From CAZCDS01 sp964497585 (GTDB lineage: Bacteria; Desulfobacterota; Desulfomonilia; Desulfomonilales; Desulfomonilaceae), in the NCBI GenBank assembly GCA_964497585.1, contig CAZCDS010000024.1:1-64000 (forward strand): 64,000 nt of DNA. Direction: 5' to 3'. The translations under genes and the position numbers were made by a program. The notes under the pieces are model-generated. The model made no database searches. It was not told the origin of the DNA and worked only from the letters and a program-made list of their open reading frames with translations. This document shows, piece after piece, positions 19,161 to 27,249 of this stretch (position 1 is its first letter; each line of letters opens with the position of its first letter).

Positions 19161-20231
19161 ATGACCAAGTTGGACCAGGTTCTTCGTATGGCTGTGCAGG
19201 CTCGCGCGTCGGACCTTCATGTTGCATCGGGCGAGCAATTCATCGTGCGACAGTTCGGTAAGCTTAAGAAAATCAAATCTCCCAAACTCACACCGGAGGC
19301 CACCAGAAGCCTCATTTACGACATTCTGACCCATAACCAGCGTACACTCCTCGAACAGAATCTCCAACTGGACTTCGGGTACGAGATCAAAGGACTCGCG
19401 CGGTTTCGTGGAAACGTAATCATGCAAAGGAGGGGTATGGACGCATCGTTCCGGATCGTCCCCCTCAATATCCCCTCCTTCCAGGAAGCCGGTTTGCCGG
19501 ACGTGGTCAAGCGCTTCTGCGATTTCCACCAGGGACTCATTCTCGTGACGGGAGCGACGGGTCAGGGTAAGTCCACCACGCTTGCCGTCATGGTGGACTA
19601 TATCAACTCCACCAGACCTGAACACATCATTACCGTGGAGGACCCTATCGAGTTCGTCCATCCCGTTAAGGTCGGCGTCGTCAATCAGCGGCAACTGGGC
19701 AGTCACACCCGATCCTTTCCCAACGCGCTGAGGGCCGCACTGAGACAGGACCCGGACGTGATCATGGTCGGAGAGCTTCGAGATCTGGAGTCGATCAGGT
19801 TGGCAATTACCGCCAGTGAAACCGGGCACCTCGTCTTGGGGACTCTTGCCACGTCCTCCGGTCCCAAGACGGTGGACAGGCTCATCGATTCCTTTCCGTC
19901 CGATGAGCAGAATCAGATTCGATCCATGCTAGCTGAGAGCCTCAGGGGAGTCGTCACCCAGAGACTGCTTCCAACTGCAAACGGGGACGGTCTCGTGCTC
20001 GCCGCGGAGATCATGATTGGAACGGTACCCCTGTCGAATCTGATCAGGACGGAGAAGACACACCAGATACCCTCGATCATGCAGACAGGCAAACATATAG
20101 GGATGCAGTCCATGGATGACGCAATTATCGCGCTGGTCAGGTCAGGCAAGATCACCGCGCAAACGGCCCAGGATCATGCTGACAGCAGGAGACGGGTCGC
20201 TCAAGCAGCCCAACCGCGAGAGGGTAGGTAA
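19161..20231 (+). CDS. PilT-type ATPase with altered Walker A and His box
   Basis: This 356-residue member of the type II/IV secretion ATPase family resembles the twitching retraction motors PilT/PilU. It has an N-terminal PAS-like domain, Walker A GATGQGKSTT, and Walker B PDVIMVGELRD. It differs from canonical PilT: Walker A has GAT-GQ instead of GPT-GS, and the His box, normally GTLHTNSAAKT, reads GTLATSSGPKT, losing the His. The EQNQIRSMLAESL and NLIR segments are kept. It lies nine bases ahead of a canonical paralogue. It may be a PilU-like or regulatory subunit (inference). No pilus structural genes are in the window. Confidence 0.85.
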   Translation: MTKLDQVLRMAVQARASDLHVASGEQFIVRQFGKLKKIKSPKLTPEATRSLIYDILTHNQRTLLEQNLQLDFGYEIKGLARFRGNVIMQRRGMDASFRIVPLNIPSFQEAGLPDVVKRFCDFHQGLILVTGATGQGKSTTLAVMVDYINSTRPEHIITVEDPIEFVHPVKVGVVNQRQLGSHTRSFPNALRAALRQDPDVIMVGELRDLESIRLAITASETGHLVLGTLATSSGPKTVDRLIDSFPSDEQNQIRSMLAESLRGVVTQRLLPTANGDGLVLAAEIMIGTVPLSNLIRTEKTHQIPSIMQTGKHIGMQSMDDAIIALVRSGKITAQTAQDHADSRRRVAQAAQPREGR

Positions 20232-20240
20232 GACGGGGCT

Positions 20241-21311
20241 ATGGCAAGGCTGGACGCATTGCTCAAGGAGATGGTCGCGGCGGGTGCTTCGGACCTTCAT
20301 ATGGTTCCGGGACGGCCGCCGCTGCTGAGACTCCGTGGGGAACTCGTTCCCACGGCGCACGACACCCTCACCCATGCAACCAATGAGATGCTTTTTTCGG
20401 AGATTATGACCGAGGAGCAACTCAAGAAACTGAAAACCACCCTCGAATTGGACAGGGCGTACGGTCTCGACGGAGTGGCGAGATTCAGGTGCAATTTCTT
20501 CTACCAGCTCAAGGGTGTCTCAGCGGTATTTCGGGTGATTCCGACGAAAATCCTGAGCCTTCAGGAGCTGGGCATGCCACCGGGGGTTTCGGGGCTTCTC
20601 AAGATCAAGAAAGGGCTTTGTCTCGTGACTGGGCCGACCGGCTCGGGGAAGTCGACGACCCTGGCGGCCATTGTGGACTACATCAACTCATCCGAGGAGA
20701 AACACATCGTCACCATCGAGGACCCGCTGGAATTTGTTCATCGCAACAAGAGATCGCTCATCACCCAGCGGGAAATCGGCGCTCACGCGAGAAGCTTCGC
20801 CGACGCTCTGCGCGTGGCCTCCCGGGAGGACCCGGACATCATCCTCGTCGGTGAAATGAGGGACCTGGAGACGATCTCACTCGCTCTCACCTCCGCGGAA
20901 CTGGGGATTCTCGTGTACGGTACCCTCCACACCAATTCGGCTACCAAGACGATCGACCGGATCATCAATGCATTTCCCGCGGTTCAGCAGAACCAGATCC
21001 GCAGCATGCTCAGCGATTCTCTCAAGGCGGTGGTTTCACAGCAGTTGGTCAAGACCGCGGACGGCAAGGGCCGCGTCGCGGCGGTCGAGATACTCCTCTG
21101 CTCCCCGGCCGTTGCCAATCTGATCAGAGAGTCGAAGCTCTCCCAGATCGAGTCCACGATTCAGACCGGCACTACGGAAGGGATGCAGACGATGGACCAG
21201 GCCCTCCAGAGGCTGGTCGATTCGCGACGAATCACCCCGGAGGCCGCCTACTTCAAGGCTATCGACAAGGCTCGGTTTGCAGAACAGTGTGCCGATCCGC
21301 TCATTAATTGA
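20241..21311 (+). CDS. pilT: PilT-type twitching motility ATPase
   Basis: This 356-residue hexameric ATPase is expected to power type IV pilus retraction. The motifs are canonical: Walker A GPTGSGKSTT, Walker B PDIILVGEMRD, His box GTLHTNSATKT and a C-terminal NLIRESK segment in the AIRNLIRE position. It is the second gene of a two-gene operon with its divergent paralogue (nine-base gap), and has the same length and domain layout, so the pair arose by duplication. Its end is 26 bases from the end of the convergent glnE. Confidence 0.9.
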   Translation: MARLDALLKEMVAAGASDLHMVPGRPPLLRLRGELVPTAHDTLTHATNEMLFSEIMTEEQLKKLKTTLELDRAYGLDGVARFRCNFFYQLKGVSAVFRVIPTKILSLQELGMPPGVSGLLKIKKGLCLVTGPTGSGKSTTLAAIVDYINSSEEKHIVTIEDPLEFVHRNKRSLITQREIGAHARSFADALRVASREDPDIILVGEMRDLETISLALTSAELGILVYGTLHTNSATKTIDRIINAFPAVQQNQIRSMLSDSLKAVVSQQLVKTADGKGRVAAVEILLCSPAVANLIRESKLSQIESTIQTGTTEGMQTMDQALQRLVDSRRITPEAAYFKAIDKARFAEQCADPLIN

Positions 21312-21337
21312 TTGGATTACGGAGCCTTTGTCAGGCG

Positions 21338-24300
21338 TCAGAAGTTTTCGCTTGGTGTGCGGAAAAGAGAATCGTACATCGCGCGTATCGAACCGGTGAC
21401 CTTGAAGTACTCCCGGAGAAATCGCTCCTCCGAGCCTTCCTCGTATCCAAGCCTCCTGGCCAAGCCTCGGAGCTTGTCGCCCTCCAGCGGCATCCTGTCC
21501 ACACTGCGATGTTCCATGATGCGAAGCCGATCCTCGAGGTTCGTGAGGAATCGATATCCATAGTCGAGAGCGTGAAACGAGTCTTCGTTAACCAGCCCCG
21601 CACGATGCAGCGCCGCCAGGGACTCGAGGGTGTTTTGGCGGAGCACTTCGGGATGCTCGTGCACGTGCTTGAGAATATTGGCCTGCACGAAGAACTCCAC
21701 ATCCACGAGTCCACCGTGGCCTGTTTTCAGATCCACGTGGAGCTTGTCCTCCATTGCCAGTTCGTCTTCCATGCGCTGCCTGAGGCGGGCGATTTCCTCG
21801 AGATCCTCCTCGGTGACATGCGTCCGGAGTACGCATTCCTTCACAATTTGTGCAACCTCGCCAGCCAGGCGAGGCGGCCCGGTGCAGGGACGGGCCTTGA
21901 TCAAGGTTTGCTTCTCCCAGATCTTGGATGTGGTCCGATGATATTCCCGGAAGGAAGAGAGTGAAGAGACAAGTGGGCCCTTCTGCCCGGACGGCCTCAG
22001 CCGCGTGTCGATCTGAAAGACGGTCCCTTCGGCCGTGGGCACGCTGAGAACCGATATTATCCGGCTGGCCAGCCGACTGAACCACTCGTGAGCGGAAAAG
22101 TTGCCGAGGGTGTCCGAAGGAGAATCATAGATGAATATGACGTCGACGTCGGAGAGGTACGACATCTCCGCGCCGCCAAGCTTTCCCAGACCGAGGATCA
22201 CAAAGGGTAGGGAGCCGACGAAGTAGCATGCGCCGAAACGCCTCCCCATCTCTTTGACCGCGATCTCCACAGCCGCGGCGAGGCAGACCTCGGCCAATTC
22301 CGTGACAAGCCAGCGAGCCGTCGGAGAGCTGATCTCACCGTTCAGGTGGCTCACGCCGATTCTCAGGATCTCTTCGTTCTTGAAAATCCTGAGAATATCG
22401 AGTTCCGCCTCATAGTTTTCCGCGTAATGCAATCGCTCTGACAGCTCACGCGCCAGGGGCTGTCGTCCCTGGGGATGTTGTGAGGTCCAGCGGCCGATGA
22501 GCGAATCGATAGCCTGCGGATGGCGAATGAGCAGGTCAGTGAAGAATAGGCTTTCACCGACGATCTTCACGAGGAATCGAGCAGTCGCGGGATTCTCCAA
22601 CAACGTGGAGAAGTAGCCGGAGCTGGAGTGCAAAGACCGTACGTATCGATCAAGACCCACGAGAGTCTGCCCCGGTTCCGGAACCTTGAGCAACTCGTCG
22701 AGAAAGAGTGGTGCCAGTTGCTCGAGAAGGCGGCGACTGCGGTCAGTGTGTACGCGCATGTCCGAAGGGACCAGGAGATTGAGCAATACGGGGTAGGACT
22801 CTGCAGGGCTTTCGAATCCCTGCTCGGCCAACAGCGCTTGTGTGGCATCGGGATTGTGGATAGCGTCGACTATCGCGCGGGTTGCCGGCGAGCATTGCCC
22901 GAGAATGTCTTCCCCCGAACTGTAGAACAGACTCGAAAAGAGCTCCTCCACGAGGCGACGTCGATGGTCGAGATCGCTCAGGAATGCTTCCAATGCATTC
23001 TCCCGGTATCCCATGCGGCGGGCGAGTTCCTGTTGCTCTTCTCTGGTCCGGGGGAGTTGGTGAGTCTGGAGTTGGTGATTGATCTGAATACGGTGTTCGG
23101 TCTTGCGGAAGAACAGATAAGAGTCTCTCAGCCGGTCCGTCGTTCCACCATCGAGAAGGCCAGCTTCCTCAAGCAGATCGAGCGACCGGCAGGTGCTTGG
23201 AGACCGTACCCCAGGAATCTTGCCTCCATTGATGAGTTGGAGCGCCTGCACAAAGAACTCTATCTCGCGAATTCCACCCTGACCCAGTTTGATATTGACG
23301 CCCGGTTTTTGGCTCAATTGAGCCCGGATGCGCAGCTTCATCTCACGCATGTCTTCCAGCGTGGAGTAGTCTAGATGCTTGCGAAAGATGAAGGGTTCCA
23401 GGGCCTTGATGAAGACCTTGCCGAGCGCCCGGTCTCCAGCGATGGGCACGGCCTTCATCAGTGCGGCCCGTTCCCAGGTGCGGCCCCACTGCAGGTAGTA
23501 GCGAATTGCATTGGCGAGGGCCGGTACGAGTTCGCCCTTTTCTCCTTCGGGCCTGAGCCTGAGGTCGATCCTGAAGACGAATCCGTCCTCGGTTACGTCT
23601 GAAAGGGTCGCAATGAGCGCCCGGGCCAATGACTCGTAGAAGCGAATGATTGAGATCCTTTCCGGTCCTTCGGTTCTGCCCTCGTCCGGCCCGCGCAGGA
23701 AGATGAGATCGACATCGGACGAGAAATTGAGTTCGCCTCCGGAGATCTTCCCGAGGCCGATGACAGCGAACCCCATCTGCTCGCCGACTCCCGGAGGAGT
23801 GCCGTGTCTGGCCACAAGTCGTCGCCAATGGAAATCAAGGCCAGCTTGTATGCTTGCGCCCGCAAGATCGGAGAGCCCCCTCATTATCGAGCGAACATCG
23901 CTCAGGTTCGCCAACTCGCGGCATCCCAGACGGAGATACTCTCGTTCTTTATAAGATCGAAGTCTGCTGTCGAGTTCAGTGTCGTCGGCAACTCCGTCAA
24001 GCAGACTCGTGAGTTCCGCTTCCAAAGCCTCCCGGTTTTTTTCCTCGAGGTATCCTTTCCTGACGAACATTGTTTCGATGCGGGCGGGATCCCGACAGAG
24101 AATGGAGTGAAGAAACCTCGAACCGCCTACCGTAGCCAGGAACGCCTTTCTCAGGGTACCGTCTCTGACGAGGATCTCCTCAACCGTACCCGACGCTTCC
24201 CCGGCCAACAGGTCCTCTAGCCGGCCCATGGCCGCTCTCGGATCGGGTGAGTCGAGTATCTCGGCAACAAGCCCCTCTTTGTCAGCCCCCGGAAGTTCAG

Positions 24301-24364
24301 AAAGGAAGGTGCTGAGACGCGAACAGTTGCTTCTCCCATATGTCAGCAAGGCATCGGCGTGCAT
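21338..24364 (-). CDS. glnE: Glutamine synthetase adenylyltransferase/adenylyl-removing enzyme
   Basis: This bifunctional regulator adenylylates and de-adenylylates glutamine synthetase in response to PII and glutamine. It has 1008 residues (the family is usually 930-1000). Two nucleotidyltransferase domains are seen: the N-terminal removase with SSDVDLIFLR (about residue 220) and the C-terminal transferase with LSDVDVIFIY (about residue 745), each followed by a helical GlnD-PII-uridylyltransferase-like domain. The N-terminal 'GKISGGEL' differs a little from the usual GKLGGxEL, whereas the C-terminal copy is canonical. The start ATG has GAGGA nine bases upstream. No glnA or glnB is nearby. 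Confidence 0.95.
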   Translation of the reverse strand: MHADALLTYGRSNCSRLSTFLSELPGADKEGLVAEILDSPDPRAAMGRLEDLLAGEASGTVEEILVRDGTLRKAFLATVGGSRFLHSILCRDPARIETMFVRKGYLEEKNREALEAELTSLLDGVADDTELDSRLRSYKEREYLRLGCRELANLSDVRSIMRGLSDLAGASIQAGLDFHWRRLVARHGTPPGVGEQMGFAVIGLGKISGGELNFSSDVDLIFLRGPDEGRTEGPERISIIRFYESLARALIATLSDVTEDGFVFRIDLRLRPEGEKGELVPALANAIRYYLQWGRTWERAALMKAVPIAGDRALGKVFIKALEPFIFRKHLDYSTLEDMREMKLRIRAQLSQKPGVNIKLGQGGIREIEFFVQALQLINGGKIPGVRSPSTCRSLDLLEEAGLLDGGTTDRLRDSYLFFRKTEHRIQINHQLQTHQLPRTREEQQELARRMGYRENALEAFLSDLDHRRRLVEELFSSLFYSSGEDILGQCSPATRAIVDAIHNPDATQALLAEQGFESPAESYPVLLNLLVPSDMRVHTDRSRRLLEQLAPLFLDELLKVPEPGQTLVGLDRYVRSLHSSSGYFSTLLENPATARFLVKIVGESLFFTDLLIRHPQAIDSLIGRWTSQHPQGRQPLARELSERLHYAENYEAELDILRIFKNEEILRIGVSHLNGEISSPTARWLVTELAEVCLAAAVEIAVKEMGRRFGACYFVGSLPFVILGLGKLGGAEMSYLSDVDVIFIYDSPSDTLGNFSAHEWFSRLASRIISVLSVPTAEGTVFQIDTRLRPSGQKGPLVSSLSSFREYHRTTSKIWEKQTLIKARPCTGPPRLAGEVAQIVKECVLRTHVTEEDLEEIARLRQRMEDELAMEDKLHVDLKTGHGGLVDVEFFVQANILKHVHEHPEVLRQNTLESLAALHRAGLVNEDSFHALDYGYRFLTNLEDRLRIMEHRSVDRMPLEGDKLRGLARRLGYEEGSEERFLREYFKVTGSIRAMYDSLFRTPSENF

Positions 24365-24415
24365 GTAGAGTCATCCTCGGGCAATCAATCGCAGCCGGGG
24401 AGCGGCGGCTGCCCC

Positions 24416-24424
24416 ATTATATCA
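24416..24424 (-). promoter_or_regulatory. Extended -10 promoter for glnE
   Basis: The minus strand reads TGATATAAT, a perfect extended -10 (TGnTATAAT), about 52 bases before the glnE start. No good -35 at 17 bases is seen, which extended -10 promoters tolerate. Confidence 0.5.
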
Positions 24425-24618
24425 GGTTCCATTCGCTATAGGGTACAATGACTTGCGGGAATGCCGAGGGCGCGGCAGGGCGGTCGAAGGAGCACATAAG
24501 CCCGCAACTCGTTTGGTCGGACGCTGATGCGTTGCCCCGGGCCGTGCAGCTCTAACCTCTTTCCTGCCCGCCTGAGGAGGCTGATTCATCCATGCGTCCC
24601 CTGTGCCGAGACGCGGGA

Positions 24619-25059
24619 TCACGGAGCGTGCGATCGGTCCTTCAGGAAATCACGGTAGTGCTCTTGCGCACACGATGGACACAGGGAATGGGAGAACTCC
24701 ACTGGTGCACGATCCCGAACGAATTCCTCTATGGGTACCCACGTGTCTTCTCCGACCCGGACTTTCTTACAGAACGCGCAGACGACGATAAATCCTTCCA
24801 AGTATTTGATGTGTGACAAGAATTTCCGGGTAAACCCAAGAACCATCAAGGCTAGTATCGCGGTGCAACCTGACTCAAAGACCGCTTCTCGGAGATTGAC
24901 CTTTGTTGCGGGCGATCCGAGAATCAGATGCGGAAGGTCGAAGACTTCGTTTGCCCAGATGAATGCGATGACTGCCGCGAAGGCCAATGCCTGGTACAAG
25001 AGAACGTTCCTCTGTGGGGGCGGCCGACTATTCAGCTTTCGTGCATTCGATACAAGCAT
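24619..25059 (-). CDS. Small membrane protein with C-terminal CxxC...CPxC motif
   Basis: This 146-residue protein is of unknown function. Two hydrophobic segments (about 19-36 and 55-76 from ATG 25059) are followed by a 55-residue cytoplasmic tail with CAFCKKVRV, a W-PIEEF-type middle and EFSHSLCPSCAQEHY. The same Cys4-like tail (ICxxCKKIR...FSHxxCPxCA) is found as a C-terminal add-on of PAS and response-regulator proteins in deltaproteobacteria, so a redox- or metal-binding signalling tail is plausible. I chose ATG 25059 because GGGAG lies seven bases upstream. A GTG at 25089 is possible. It follows the methyltransferase/ATP-grasp gene in the same direction by about 40 bases and may be co-transcribed. 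Confidence 0.7.
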   Translation of the reverse strand: MLVSNARKLNSRPPPQRNVLLYQALAFAAVIAFIWANEVFDLPHLILGSPATKVNLREAVFESGCTAILALMVLGFTRKFLSHIKYLEGFIVVCAFCKKVRVGEDTWVPIEEFVRDRAPVEFSHSLCPSCAQEHYRDFLKDRSHAP

Positions 25060-25101
25060 TGCGGTTCTCCCGCTGGCTCTTTGTTTCACAAGGCATGCAG
25101 G

Positions 25102-27060
25102 TCAGGAGTTTACCAAGCGGACATCGCCCGCCGCCTCGTATCCCAGCCGGTGTTCCACTGCCTTCACAATGGATTTCAGCATATCCGAATAACTCCTTCC
25201 AGCCATGGCCGCCATCTTTGCCAAATGCCCGTCCCAGCACCAGCCAGGGTTGGGGTTGACTTCCAGTAGTCTGGGCTGCCCTTCCGCGTCGAGTCGCCAG
25301 TCGAACCGAGTGTAATCGCGACATTCCAAACGATCCGCGAGCATGGTTGACCACTCGATCAAAGCCTGTTGGGTCTCCTCAGGTAACTGTGCCGGGATCG
25401 ACTTGATCTCCCAGTACGGTGAATCCGGGCACCACTTTGCTTCGTGCCCACATATCCTGGGTAGGCCCTCGGGAAGACCGGAGTAATCTTCTTCGGCGAT
25501 CGGGAGTACGATGTACGAACCGGGTGGATTGCCTATGATACCCAGAGTGAGGTCGCTGCCGGTGAGAAGTTCCTCAACGAGAAGCGGTTTTTCATACCCC
25601 AAGTTCTGTCGAATTTCGACAATGGCATTAATGAGACTCTCCGCATCGGGAGCCACGCTCCGCGCAGTTATGCCGAAACTGGAGTCACCGAAATTGGGCT
25701 TCACAAGAACCGGGAAGTCGAATGGCAGCTCATAGGAACTTTCCTCCGGCCTGATGAAATACGCCCGGGGCACAGGTATCCCCATTTCCTTTGCCACGCC
25801 TCGAACCAGAGACTTGTCATAACAGAAGGCGAGGCACTGGGGGCCGGCCCCGCTGTATGGAAGGCCAAGCGTCTCCAACACGGCCGGGATATGTAGTTCG
25901 CTGCGAGGATCGTTCCGGAGGCCTTCATCGCACAAGTTCAATACCAAGTCCACCCTGCTTCTCATCTTAAGGAGATCTGTAACGAGGGTGTCGTGATTTG
26001 TCAGGTACGTAACGCGATAGCCGCTAAGTTCGCGGAGGGCTCCTTTCATCTTGTCTATGGTGTAGAAGTCGTCTTCGTCAAAGACGGACATCGGTTTGAG
26101 AAGATCGGGTTTCTCAGGGTCGCCGAGGATCACCGCGATATGCCTCTCTCTCGCAGCGCCTCTGCGGCTGATCGGGGTCCATTCCTTTCGAATCCTGCCC
26201 CTCACGACCAGGCGCTTTTCCATCATGCCCAGATCCTGGCCTCTTTCCGAGTCGGGACGGAATTCCTCCGGGATCGACACCTCGCTGAACCCGGCTTGCT
26301 CCAGAAGTGAACAAATCCGCTCCCTGGAGTAAAGGCGCTCGGCGTAGAACTGGTCCGCCACAACACCTTTTGATACGTGGGTGACCACTTCTCTGGATAC
26401 CAGACGCTCCCCGTCAGCGGACAGCGAGCGCTCTCGGCAAACAAACAGCTCACGATCGATCCATTCCCAAGATCGCTTCTGAAAGTGCTCCTTTAAGTAT
26501 TCCCCGTCGGCAAGGTCAATGAGGAGCCTGCCCCATGGTTTGAGGACTCTTGCCACCTCTTCCAGTACCCGCAGATCGTCTTGAATCGAATCGAAATATC
26601 CGAGGCTGTTGCCGAGGATTAGCACGGAGTCAAATTCATCCGGTCTGTGTGGGAGTTTCCGAGCATCTCCTTCCCTGAATTTTGTCGGGAGACCAAGCGA
26701 CTTGGCGCCCTGTCGCGCCTTCTGGACCAGATGACGTGAGCGGTCCAGACCCTCGACGTGCGCAAATCCTCTTGCTGCCAACTCCAAAGTGTGTCGTCCC
26801 TGTCCGCAGCACAGATCGAGGATTCGGTCCTGTGGAGACAGAGACAAAATGTCACAAACCGCGTCTACCTCCTTACTGGTGATGCGCGGGTCGTTGACCA
26901 CATCGCCGTCGGTCTTGAGGTAGATCGCATTGAAAATCCTACACCACCAGTCCCGGCTGATGTGCTTTTCTAAGTTCCGCACGGGACCCAGGCTTGAAGT
27001 TCTGCGTACGCTCTTGCCATTCTGCTTCGGATTAAGTTTAAAAATCGGCCTGTTAACCAT
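25102..27060 (-). CDS. Methyltransferase/D-Ala-D-Ala-ligase-like ATP-grasp fusion
   Basis: This 652-residue protein fuses two enzymes. The N-terminal half (about 30-290) is a class I SAM-dependent methyltransferase, with motif I ILDLCCGQGRHTLEL and a post-motif EGDARKLP/DSVLILGNSLGYF. The C-terminal half (about 310-640) is an ATP-grasp ligase of the D-alanine-D-alanine ligase type, with FPVLVKPNFGDSSFGI for ATP binding and FDWRLDAEGQPRLLEVNPNPG for metal binding. The substrate is unknown: a carboxylate-amine ligation coupled to methylation of a small peptide or amino-acid product would fit. The start is ATG 27060 with GAGGT six bases upstream. The frame is open further up without homology. 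Confidence 0.85.
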   Translation of the reverse strand: MVNRPIFKLNPKQNGKSVRRTSSLGPVRNLEKHISRDWWCRIFNAIYLKTDGDVVNDPRITSKEVDAVCDILSLSPQDRILDLCCGQGRHTLELAARGFAHVEGLDRSRHLVQKARQGAKSLGLPTKFREGDARKLPHRPDEFDSVLILGNSLGYFDSIQDDLRVLEEVARVLKPWGRLLIDLADGEYLKEHFQKRSWEWIDRELFVCRERSLSADGERLVSREVVTHVSKGVVADQFYAERLYSRERICSLLEQAGFSEVSIPEEFRPDSERGQDLGMMEKRLVVRGRIRKEWTPISRRGAARERHIAVILGDPEKPDLLKPMSVFDEDDFYTIDKMKGALRELSGYRVTYLTNHDTLVTDLLKMRSRVDLVLNLCDEGLRNDPRSELHIPAVLETLGLPYSGAGPQCLAFCYDKSLVRGVAKEMGIPVPRAYFIRPEESSYELPFDFPVLVKPNFGDSSFGITARSVAPDAESLINAIVEIRQNLGYEKPLLVEELLTGSDLTLGIIGNPPGSYIVLPIAEEDYSGLPEGLPRICGHEAKWCPDSPYWEIKSIPAQLPEETQQALIEWSTMLADRLECRDYTRFDWRLDAEGQPRLLEVNPNPGWCWDGHLAKMAAMAGRSYSDMLKSIVKAVEHRLGYEAAGDVRLVNS

Positions 27061-27249
27061 GGGCACCTCGTACCTCCTCAAGGATGCACAGCACTTCGTC
27101 AACGAATTATCAGGAATGTTCCCTGAGAAAAAGGAAAACCACCTGAATAATATGCCTTCGCCAATTCCGTTCGAGGCCAGGTAACGGCCACGCGGAAACG
27201 GTGGAGAGTCCGGGATCCGGTACGGTGAATCAAACGGCAAGCTGTCGGC

